A DNA stretch of 64,000 bases from Pelodera strongyloides. Lineage: Eukaryota > Nematoda > Chromadorea > Rhabditida > Rhabditidae. Positions 43,439 to 54,354 of this stretch are shown here, one piece after another (position 1 is the stretch's first letter; each line of letters begins with the position of its first letter). The notes under the pieces are model-generated. The model was not told the DNA's origin, ran no database searches, and was given only the letters and a program-made list of their open reading frames with translations. The position numbers were made by a program, and so were the translations under genes. The stretch is from positions 620,001 through 684,000 of the forward strand of contig JAANDG010000004.1 of NCBI GenBank assembly GCA_036852015.1, given 5' to 3'.

Positions 43439-43475
43439 TCTTTCCGCGCTCCACACTCACACTCTACATCCCAAC

Positions 43476-43769
43476 ATGACGATGTTCAAAAGCTTTAATA
43501 AGGCACTTCTCTTCTTCTGCCATGTCTGCCAGTCTCGGTCGTTCTTACAATTAGGTAAATATGTGCATAATGTACTGCCCTTCGTTTACTGTGCGTATAT
43601 TTCGTACGAGTCGCTTTTAGGTGCTTTTATCTACATAAAAGAGGTAAGTTTCCGCACGAATGGTCAGCTCTTTGGCATTCGAAACAAACGATTTATTTCG
43701 GCATTCATAACGAGAACGGCCATACACGGAAGTGAGAAAAGTGGAAATGGTATGTTCGAAAAAATATAA
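43476..43769 (+). CDS. Doubtful short open frame, 97 codons
   Basis: Open from ATG at 43476 to a TAA, starting MTMFKSFNKALLFFCHV, which could serve as a weak signal peptide. GT/AG pairs inside (43556/43620 and GTAAGT at 43643) would also allow a spliced version. A TATA-like box and a pyrimidine-rich leader precede it. No homology recognised; reported only as a candidate small secreted peptide or non-coding transcript. Confidence 0.22.
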   Translation: MTMFKSFNKALLFFCHVCQSRSFLQLGKYVHNVLPFVYCAYISYESLLGAFIYIKEVSFRTNGQLFGIRNKRFISAFITRTAIHGSEKSGNGMFEKI

Positions 43770-45095
43770 GGCTGAGAATCTGAACTTCCCGAAATGGTGG
43801 CTCTTTCAAAATGTCAATATATCGGGAAGGGTACTTATGTGTTCTATAACACTGCGTGAAACCGAAACATCCAAAAATGGTGTTATGTGAGCAAGTGTCA
43901 ATCAATAATCCGAATCGCAAAAATGTTATGTGTTATTAGTCCACCAAATCCACCAAAAATTGTGCGCGGAATTCCTTTTCTTCCATTGACGTCTCCTTTA
44001 ATTTGAGGCTCATGTTGATGTTCGCAAATTAAGGATTATTTTTTTGGAGACAATATCAATTAGCTGACTGCATTTGACATTTGTTCGGGGGATGTTTTTC
44101 AAAGACGCTTTTCAGAGTTTTGCAGTTATGGAGATATTTGTGCTGTGAGCTTGACAGCGCAACGATGTTGGGTCTCACATCTTCTAGAGCCTGTTGCCTG
44201 CTAAAAAAACAAGTCTAAATTTTACTTTATTACCAGTTGAATAAAGGATTTCTGGAAAAATATATTGCTTCACAGATCAAAGTTGTGCTTTCATCCACGG
44301 GCCTATGAAATGATGTCATATGTCAGAAGAGAAATCTGGGAAAAGTTCCCACTAATTAGTTGCCGGGAAAATCAGCATTATAGATAAACAAACAAATTAT
44401 CGCCACACGATGCCGCAAGTAATTATAGAGACTCTTTAAAATTCATTTTTAGACCTGTTTTCGCCGCAGCGGTATTTATAATTATGCTGTCATATATATT
44501 TACGACGCACAACTTGTTGATGCTGTTGGGTGTTTGATGCTTTTGTTGCCTCAACATACTCCAATGTTCGATATTAAAATGTATTAAGTTAGGTATAAAC
44601 TCGTTGCTTACGTATTCGAGGAATACTAACCTTTCTTTCTATTTAAATTTTCACGAACCTGACCCTCTAACTTACGAATTTTATGCGAGGAATGTTGTTA
44701 GGCTTTTATTATCCACTCAGCCAGAACGTCTAAGTCGCCGTGAATGGTAAAACTAAGTGGTCAATAAGAAAAGAAAGCCAAAGGGTAAATACAATGAAAA
44801 CTCATTGGCGACGACGTATTTGTTAAAAACTGAAAATATCAAAATTGGACAACAAATATGGATGGAAATCTGTGTATATGGAGACAATGGCTAACCCTCC
44901 TGGCCATGTCTTGAAAACATCGAGTCATAGAGATAATAGTGGATCTCTAGGCACCATGAGTGAAAATCGAATTCACAATAATCTTCAATTATTACACTGT
45001 GCAAAAAAATGTGATTATATTTATACTTCTCCCTATTTTCAATTTAAACGTCACTTATTTTTTTCCATGTCATCTAGTCTTGATTTTCGAGTATT

Positions 45096-45116
45096 TCTCT
45101 CTCTCTCAATCTCTCT

Positions 45117-45162
<46 letters not shown>
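45096..45162. repeat. (CT)n microsatellite
   Basis: Long CT run; it accounts for the Leu/Ser-rich and Arg/Glu-rich open frames here. Confidence 0.9.
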
Positions 45163-47773
45163 TTCCGCTGTTGCTCTATTTGCGGTCTTTCTAAGAGGTT
45201 TTGCCCTTTTTCGACTTTTTCAATCAAATCACAAGTCGGCAACTCGTTGTGGTTAACATTGATGAATATGCTGACTAGCACAGACCAATAGAATGAAAGT
45301 TTGCAAAAATCGACTATATAAAAAAGTAGCAAGTAAGAGAAGAAACTCGTTTTAAAAATTTATCCTAAATCAAGGTAGACAAAAGAGAAGAAATATTGCG
45401 GTTCTAAGTTCGGCCCAGAATCTACCACCGTTTCTTCGATGTTTCTTCAATCCTATTTTTTGCAGTTGCAAACGCAGAACAATTATTTTTTTCCTGGACC
45501 TGATACTTTATTGGCGAATGACATCATTTGGTATCTTTCCCAGACCTAACATATTATGTCATGTGAGGAAAGCATATAAGGCTAATTATTTACAAATACA
45601 AAAGCATATTTCCTCCTCTTATGTATTAGACACAAGAGCAGTTTTTAATTATCTGTGATTTAGTAAGACAAATGTTATACGAGTCAATTATCGTCGTGTA
45701 TCACGAATATAAGGGCCTTATAAACACTCAGAAAAGAAAGGACATATAATCGATCGGGTTGCATAGTATAGTCAGGAGTCAGGACTCAGAAGAAAATTTC
45801 ATATCAGTTACCGGAACTCAAAGGTAGCACATATCAGCAGAGCTAATTTGAAACATTCGGTTATAAACGAATGCAATATTTGATGAAATGTCATAAAATG
45901 TCAAGAACCTGTGTCAAATCAAGCTTCATAAAGTCGCAAAATCCAATTGATATTCAAAGATTAACTGTAAATTAAAACTTAAGCTTCAAAATTCAAAATT
46001 CAAAATTCAAACCTGTACACTGTAAATCATAGTGTCGTCGATACATTCAGCAGCATTCAATGTATAATAAGGAAGGAATATTTTTCAGGTATTTCTGAAA
46101 AAATTTATGGTTCATCCTTCTCCCAAATTGCGGAAAATACGACAATGGACATAGTGGAGTAAGTAGATTAACTTAGAAGGTGAAAATTAAATAAATCGAT
46201 TTCTACCTAATATGTCTCAAACGTGTCGGGCAAATAATCCTCGAAACTCATCAACTACAGACATGGAAGGAAAGAAAGAGAGGAACTCGCTCAAAATCCA
46301 GATAAGTAAACATTTATTGCAAAAATTGAGGTCCTTCGCTGAATTTCAATATGCTTATTACCCTAGCCCCTAGCCTTTCATAAGCACTCCCTTATTACGG
46401 TTGTAACTTATAAATTAAAAACTATTATGGAATAGAGACAAAATGACAAAAAAACGAATAGTCTCTTTCCTAGCGGTCGAGCAGCTTACAGTTAGCCTGG
46501 TACACAATTGCAAACGTTTCTTTCCAGCAGATGCACTAACAAAATTCGTCATAAAGCAATCTGTTTAAACTCCGCTATTTCGTCTGGATCTAGACGATTC
46601 AGTGTGAATGTTTATGGAGAAAATTCAAGACATTTATGCTTAGTGCTTCAGAATACATGTTTGGACAATAGATAAATGGGCTAGTGGGAAATTGTCCAAA
46701 AGTTGTTATACATACACATACACATGCACATATAAAAAGAGTTTTTGGGCTATGGACGCATTATTCACAAAGCGGGTCGAAAGAGGGCCTCCCAACATGC
46801 TGGGACTCTTCGCCGTAGAAAGGAAGCGACCAGTAGGGCGGGCCTTGGGTGTTAGAGTTAGGTTAGGGTTATGGGTCCTAACCCAGAGATATGGGCGGAT
46901 CGCCTTGGATATTAGATGAATTATTTATTTTATTTATTTTGTTGTTGTTATGAATGGAATAACACTGTGATTAAAATGTCATTGTGTATCAGAAAATAAG
47001 ATGTGTATATTAGGTATATACAAAACGCAACACACAAATAAACCGAAATATACCAGTAACCAGTAGCTCTGCGAATGAACTGAAATTACTTGCGGGGGTG
47101 ATAACCTTTTTACGTATAGCTAATGTACCGCATAATGGCATAATTAGTTGTACTTATTCTTCCTGGTTCTATTATTCCCGACATTCAGAGTTCATTATAC
47201 GTAAATATCAAGACACATATTTTACTTATGAATTCACTGAATACCTATTACCCTATTACCCTGGGAAACAGCAATGTATGTGCATAACAAAATATGAGGA
47301 AGTATATGTACAGAAAATGCTGCCAAGTATGTAATAGTATTCGGAAATTAAATGCACATCATTGCATTTGTACTTCACTTCATCTAAGGTAGCTGAATCT
47401 TTTCAGAGAGTGGAATACTAGAAGTCGGATGCTTTATTGGGAAAAAGGAGGGAACAACGATAAATTTTGCAATAAGCAAAAACATCAACCATAATGCGTA
47501 ATAGTGGTTGTTTTACCTTATGTGGCCTTTTGTGTCGGCGAGATTTGACAATTGAATTTGCAGAAAATGACATGGAAAATTGGTTTGCCTTCGCACATTA
47601 CTTCCCTTCCTCAGGTCCACAAGGTTTGAGGGCATCGTGTCGTCAGAACTTTTTATTTGAACAACAAAAACCAAGTATTTTCTTCGATATTTTGCCTTGG
47701 AACTATCGTGTTTTGTTCCTTGTTTCAATTAAAGAAGTCCAGGGTAGTCGGTTGTCCAGTGGCTTCTGTGTGT

Positions 47774-47896
47774 TTGGGTGAGTAAGTGAGTGAGTGCGTG
47801 AGTGCGTGCGTGTGTGCGTATGTGTGTGAGTATGTGTGCGTGTGTGAATGTGTGCGTGTGAATGTGTGTGTGTGTGTGGGTGTGTGTGTGTGTGAA
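47774..47896. repeat. (GT)n-rich microsatellite
   Basis: Interrupted GT run; the His/Thr-rich frame on the minus strand is an artefact of it. Confidence 0.9.
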
Positions 47897-48302
47897 GTGT
47901 GAAGATTGTGTGTATCTCGTTGCTGTACACTAAAATTGACAACAATCTGATTTGTAAGTAAACACGACTCAGAAGTCAGAAGCGTGCGTACTGACACTAA
48001 AATAAAATGTTGCATTGCTTTGGTGGGCGGTGATTTGAATCTTGCATCCGAGTAAAGTAACGCAGTGAAAAACGTCTCTATTTCTGAACTTCGTCCGCAA
48101 GGGCCAGCGGGCCAAGGCTTCTTCCAGCGAGCAAAAAAAACTACGCAGTTTATTTGTAGAGCTGCGCTTTTGTGACGCTGTGAGGATGGATCAGTGTTTT
48201 TATATCGCTGAAGAAAGCAGATGGTACGTTCACCTATATAGTCCAACAAAAAGCAAAATATATCCACGCTCGGACTAGAAGTAGATGAATCCACATTATT
48301 TA

Positions 48303-48308
48303 TTTATT
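48303..48308 (-). promoter_or_regulatory. Poly(A) signal of the SLC22-like gene
   Basis: AATAAA on the minus strand about 11 nt after the transporter stop codon. Confidence 0.5.
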
Positions 48309-48318
48309 CTAAAATAAA

Positions 48319-51300
48319 CTAAAAATCCTTTAGCGGCGTATCTTCGTTATCGTCTTGATCGATTGTCACGTTGTCGAGGTTAACGTTCTAAATAAAGAGC
48401 AAATAAAAACATACTAGTTTAATAAAGTACATAGAATATAGGCATAGACGCAACACTGATTGATGATGCAGGAAATTGATTTCTATTGATAACGATAAAC
48501 TTTAAAAAAAGGTCTGAATTCTTTTACAGTATACTAACATATAAACAACCACGCAAAACCAACAAAGTTCACAACTTTATATAATATAGTAAGATAAACG
48601 TACCTTTGTTTCTACCAGGAAGAAGAAGGAAACCAACAAGTTGATAAAACCGAGCACGAATACTGTTGTGTATACAGCTCCAGACCAAAAACTAGTGAGA
48701 AAAGCCAACTGAAAAAGTGTTCTGAATTATTTGTTGGTAGTGTTTATGTTAATGTTCTTATATTCAGACAGCCACGCAACTAATCGCGCATCTAATTTTT
48801 ATGTCTGACTAGGCAACAGAAAAATAAGTATTGAATGACGTATATGTGGCGCAAGCTGACAACGTCAATATCACATAGTTGCCTTCATTATGGCACCATA
48901 AAATGAAATAACCTACGCTTGGCGCAAGTATGGCCCCGCATCGTGCCATCAGGGAGCATGTTCCCACTGCCGCGCCTCTACAGTTGGTTGCGTTGTTCTC
49001 CACTGCACAAAGATAACAAGCGTCCCATGTGTATTCAAGGAATACAGTACCCAGGATATTTAACAATACCATCTTCCAGTCCTGAATACAGTAAATACAT
49101 ATTTATTGGAATGTAATGTTCACAGCCAACAACTTGACTTGATCCTCTTTGAATATTGTAACGAATTATATGTTTTTTTCCTGCATGCAACATATACATA
49201 AAGTCTGCCCAAGATTGTTTACAATTTCTATTACTTACCTTATCCTCAACAGACAACAAATATGCCATGATTGCAAAACAAACACAGGCGCCGATCTGAA
49301 ATTGAATTTGGACACTAATGCTTGTTTTCTTTTCCTCTGTTTTCCACTGATTTTCTCAAAGAATACCAAGTTAACGATAACGCACATGCGTGCCAGAAGT
49401 AACATTGATTGATGCCCATACATATAATTAAATAGAATCAAAACCAAAAAAAACCTGCGCGCCCTGGTGCAATTTTCTCCTAGAAAAACCCGGGTAAAAC
49501 CGGTCCGTTGTCGCCATTACCTAAAACTTTATTTGTTTCTGTCGCTAAACTTATTGAATTAAGCTGGACGCACATTACTTATAAAATGTTTTTTATCACG
49601 CCATGCACGGACAGTGGGTCACATATTTTCCGCTCCATACATTAACATGTATGTACGAAAAAAATGCATCTACCTCAAACTTCGATACAGTTATTTTACT
49701 ACTTACGCAATAAAACAAATCTTACAATCTTCGACACGTATATGATGATTCCGAAAAGTAGCTGGTTGAAGTAGAAGTTTCCAGAAAGTTGATTGGAATT
49801 CAGATCGTTTGAATATGAAGAAATTGCAGCAATAAACCACATGCACCACAGAACACTCAGACGACGAAGTGTCCCCTTGGACGCAAGAAGTTGGGTGAGA
49901 GACTGAAGGAATATATTTATTAATTTTTATCGAAAACAAATGTAAACATAACAAATCAATCCGTTAATGCAATAGGAACAATGTGAGCTAAAGATAAATG
50001 TAAGATCTTTCTCTCAACACCCTACCGCCTGCCAGAAAAACTATAGAAACTATAAATTTGGAGTCCCACGCCCACACTCACCAAAACTTTTTCGACTTGT
50101 CTGTGTGGGGTGGGAACATACTGTATCCCGGCTATTCTAGCAATTTGCCTCTCGCTTTCCTTCATTCGCTCAATGTAACCCTAAATTGTATTGTAGGTGC
50201 TTTAAAGGGAATGTCAAGTCGGTTTTGCATGTTGGGCTCGGAAAGTGGTAAGGAAAGTGAAAATAAAAATAAACAAAAGCTTTTGGATAAAAAGAAAAAC
50301 AATTTCAAACCCCTCCAAAAAATGCCTTCACTATGGGAGTTCAGTTTTTTTGCTTCACGTGTTGGTTTTTCTGAAGCGACGGGGGTTTGAACAGCGCGGA
50401 CGCGACTGCGGCGCAGCCCTATTATTGAACCAGATGGAGGTTCTGTCCACGTTTATGACAAAATTTGAAATATTTTATTCTTCAGCCATTTTTATGGGTA
50501 TACTGTATTGTGCGCCTTTCGAGATTTACTTAATCTGCGCCAGGAGATGAATTTATGCGCAGAATCCCCCTTGACATGCCCTTTAAAATACTTCGTTATT
50601 GCGCGATTTCATTCTTTCGTTTTGCTCACCCCGTGAGGCACTGGTCATCTTGAACAACAGATCCTTTTAGTGATAGTTGCATAATATAACTGTCTCTAGT
50701 TACTTATTGGGGACATAATTACCTTGTTATGTAACCATGTCGGTGATTCAGGAATAACAAACAAAATTAATAGAAATGCTGGGGCAGCAGCCAGTGCTGT
50801 CACAAAGGATGCCTGACGCCACTCGTTGAAATAGTAGCAAATAGCAGTGAGCATTATACGTGCAATTCCCTAAAAATGAGGTATAATGCAATTACGGTCA
50901 GATGCTGTATCTATTTCATATCTTTTCAATGTATCGGCTAAATCGTAAATATTATGAAAACGAGTCACCCAATTGAAAAAGCCTCTGATCATAACTCTTT
51001 GAGGTGGGAGTAGTAATTCCATTGTATGTGTTCCGTGTGCAACTAACACGCCGCCCAGACCAAGTCCTAGCAAAAATCGCATGCCCAGAAGAATCTTCGC
51101 GTTGGAGACCAAACCTGTACTATTTTTTTCATTTGACTTCAATTGACTTCGGTAATCTGGTATATCGATTTGTTTGCTCGAAATGTATTTTTAATATTGT
51201 TTCACACAAATATAGTAGAGTAGAACGGACCAGAAAAGTAAGTATCGGAACATGTGAGGCTTTCTTGTTATACTCACCGGAAAGAAAGCTGAAGGTTAAA

Positions 51301-52350
51301 CCGAGAGCTAGCACCGAGAGGGAAACCGGCCGTCTTCCATATGTATCAGCAAGGGATCCGAAGGTAACTGTGCCACATAGCACACCAAAGAATTGGAACT
51401 GAACAATTGTAGCTGCTAGTCGGAGAAGACCAGCCGGACTCCCGTGGACATGGTTGAGTCAACCAAACCCCAAGTACACTACTAACAATAAGGAATAACA
51501 GCCGATCAAACATCACATTTGCTGGTGATTACAAGAAGGAAGTGAATTTTTTCTAAATACTATACAGTTTTCTTCATAACATACTATACAACAACGTCAT
51601 ACTTGTTTGGAATCCTTTGATAGTGCGTAATAATCTTGGCCTTTATGCTTTTTTATGAAAGTGTCGGAGACAGGTGAGATATAAGTAAACACTAACCGTT
51701 GAAAACAAGTTTCTATAGTGAGCGCTTGCTCCACATATCCAATCAAATCTAAAAAAATATAGAAAGAAGTATTTGGTATGTTTTCCCGAAACAGTAAGGA
51801 GCCAATAATGAATTAGTAGAAAACCAAATCATACTCTAGAGCGGCTGAGTGGAACTCAATTTTCTTGAACTCCACCCGAGAGATCCCGCCACACTGTTCG
51901 AAAACCTCACAATCCTAGAAATGATTAATCAATTCGCAAAAAGATGTTTCATATGATTCAGCATTCAGATCGGACTTACACAATGTAAATTTTCTTCGAA
52001 ATAAAAATATGCCTGTATGCTGGGAAAGTTACCTCCGTTTTTTAGAATTAGAGTCACCCATTCACCCGCCTGATATGTACTGGAATCTGCAGCATTAGAC
52101 CATACGCAGTATTTAATTTTAACATTGAATAGTCTTTGATTATTTTTTTAAACAATATACTTACTCCGATAAAATTGTTTGCTATACATATTCTTACCTT
52201 TCCCCATTTTTCACTGATATTCGAACACCTCCACTCCGGAACGTAACTCGAGAAAATTGGGAATATTTGCTGAGTGGCCAGGAAAATTGAAAATTGCCAA
52301 CAAATTAAGACAATATAATGGAAGCGATTTGCTTGGTAATCGTAGCACAT
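48319..52350 (-). CDS. SLC22/organic cation transporter-like MFS protein
   Basis: Thirteen exons: 52350-52198, 52069-51980, 51914-51835, 51748-51697, 51398-51278, 51114-50969, 50869-50723, 49902-49726, 49520-49455, 49295-49239, 49081-48917, 48708-48604, 48387-48319; all phases fit, 475 residues. Order of features: TM1, then the extracellular loop with SSYVPEWRC, DCEVFEQC and EFDWIC; the MFS signature GSLADTYGRRP at about 139-149 between TM2 and TM3; FLLGLGLGG; GFFNWG; TM6 followed by PESPTWL at 254-260; the central loop; RRKLHQGAQ; a late conserved CRGAAVGTC; and TM12 followed by VETK. These are landmarks of the SLC22 branch of the major facilitator superfamily, plasma-membrane carriers of organic cations, anions or carnitine; the substrate cannot be read. 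The protein is somewhat shorter than many SLC22 members. The intron 49903-50722 contains a TTAA fold-back, and another lies 122 bp upstream of the ATG. Confidence 0.92.
50202..50586. mobile_element. TTAA-AGGG fold-back element, copy 2
   Basis: Left end TTAAAGGGAATGTCAAGTC, right end CTTGACATGCCCTTTAA. Only the ends are inverted; the interior is unlike the other copies, so it is a diverged or separate subfamily. It lies in an intron of the SLC22-like gene. Confidence 0.65.
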
Positions 52351-53605
52351 TCCTATATCATGTAGGTTTCCTTTGCTTTTGTATTTGTCCGAAAATTAAT
52401 TTCCTACTTTCAGGAGAAACTGAACGTGGGAAACTGAAAGTTATGTATACGATTACGGCAAGTACCGACGCTTAAAGGGATAGGTTCATCTCAAATCACC
52501 TTCCTTTTTATTGTTTTTATTGATAATAGCACAAATATCATTCACAATGAAAAGTAAATCAATCACAGAACAGTACGCCTCGCAGAAGAAGCTTCCTTTA
52601 TTGGAAGCTAGCTGATCGGAAGGCAAAATCTAAACTCAAAAACTAATACCGTACACAGATCACGCGGGCTAATGGCAATTAGCCTTAAGAGCGAATTAAA
52701 TACCACACCGTGGAAAATAATGACCTGCCGAGTGTAGTTTGTAGCTTGGCTAATTGCCATTGGCCCGCACGATCTCTGTACGGTATTAGTTTTTGCGTTT
52801 AGACTTTGGCTTCCGACCAACTAGCTTCCAATAACGGAAGCTTCCACTGCGAGGCGTATTGTTCTGCGATTGATTTAATTTTCATTGTGAATGATAATTG
52901 TGCTATTATCAATAAAAACAATAAAACGAGAGGTGATTTGAGATGAACCTATCCCTTTAAGAGAACAATTTATTTACACTGTTTCGCAAAATACCATAAA
53001 AATTGTAAAATATAAATAACGGAAAATCACGGCAAAAGCGACATAATAAACGAATATTATGGACAAAATTAAAATAATTTTCAAACAAAATCAAAGCACA
53101 ATATCGCTAACAAGAGAATCCCGTGTACCCCGTGTATCTGTGATATAAAAAATTGAGAAATCAAAATCAAGTTCATTAATTCAAAATGACAGAAATCTTA
53201 TCAAAGTTGGACGGAGAAGTTACCTTTTGCTTGAGCATTATTTATCAACTGCATTTGAACAACTATGGGAAATATATGATTCCACGAAAAGAGCGAAATT
53301 ATCATTAGGATCCGGTAAAAAGAGGACAGTTTATGATGACGCCATCAGTTTAAAATTAAATATAAAAATGAAAAAGACCGTAAGAATGACAATAATTAAT
53401 CAATGTCAGAAAAAAAACCAATCCGTTAAGCATAAATTGGTAACAAATGTGATCTCTGTGGGTGCACTAGAACCTCCGTTGACACTGGCACTAGAACGTC
53501 GTTAGTTGTTGTCTTTTCGTTGTTGGCCTGAAATATTATTTTATTTTCTTGTTTCGGTTTCTGCAAAAAATACGACGAAAATGATGCGGCTTATAAATTA
53601 GGCCA
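52351..53605. other. Between the SLC22-like and ShKT genes
   Basis: Contains the upstream flank of the SLC22-like gene, with a large TTAA fold-back, and the 3' flank of the ShKT gene with AATAAA (minus strand) at 53540-53545. No additional exon supported. Confidence 0.5.
52472..52960. mobile_element. TTAA-AGGG fold-back element, copy 3
   Basis: Starts TTAAAGGGATAGGTTCATCT and ends AGATGAACCTATCCCTTTAA. Inverted arms of roughly 220 bp carry matched words such as ACCGTACACAGATC and GATCTCTGTACGGT. No coding capacity. It ends about 640 bp before the ShKT stop and starts 122 bp upstream of the SLC22-like ATG. Confidence 0.88.
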
Positions 53606-54323
53606 CTAACTTTTTCCTCTCGACGGCTTTTTGTTGTATTTTTTCTTGTCCGATATCGAAATATCATTCAAATAGAACATTGATTCTTTACAGAAACCAC
53701 AACTCTTCGCACAGTACATTCGGAGGGCCTGTTGACTGAAAATAATTTGAATTACTCTTTTTTTGAAAAGAAATATATCCGTCGGTTAAAAACTATGATA
53801 GCACTACAATTACCGTTACTCTTAGATCAACCTCGTCAACAAGACTAAAGACCAATGAGGTAAACCAGCTAATGCGGTCAGTGAAATCTCGAAGTCTCGA
53901 AGCTCTGTTTGCAGAATTATGCGTAAATGCTATATTTCGTATTTAGTATAATTGGACCAAACGTCATAATTAATTACAGAATCCACCTGTATGGATGCTC
54001 ACAGACGCCAGTTTTTGCAAGATGTTCGCAGGTCTCCAATTCATCTTTACATGGAGATAGGGAGTCTGAATTATTCGTATTTTGAACAAGGGCAAAGCGT
54101 ATGTTCAGACGTACATACATACGCATACACACGCACAAACATGCACATGCACGCACACACACACATGCAACAACCATGCCCCACACACACACACACTGTC
54201 CTCACTCACACACACACACACTCTCGGACACACTACAACGAGCTTTCGCACCCACACAACGACACACACACCACACACACCACACATACACACGCACAAA
54301 CACACAACACACAACGCAAAACG

Positions 54324-54354
<31 letters not shown>

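Larger units (their letters stand above)
41862..48318. other. Gene-poor region
   Basis: About 6.4 kb without a convincing exon chain on either strand. It holds GA, CT and GT microsatellites, a triple CAAAATT repeat at 45985-46012 and the doubtful small locus at 43476. Near 42540-42610 the phrase TTTGGCAC and its complement GTGCCAAA recur several times. Confidence 0.45.

Noticed and set aside
45051..45332. Arg/Glu-rich minus-strand frame and Leu/Ser-rich plus-strand frames
   Set aside because: Produced by the CT microsatellite at 45096-45162.
47703..48294. A 189-codon minus-strand frame with His/Thr repeats
   Set aside because: Much of it is translation of a GT microsatellite; no splice context or domain.
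53462..53560. Open segment after TTTCAG on the minus strand ending LLPIYA, considered as a last exon of the ShKT gene
   Set aside because: It needs a phase-0 donor upstream and none exists; the frame already ends in TAG at 53606 after the last ShKT domain.
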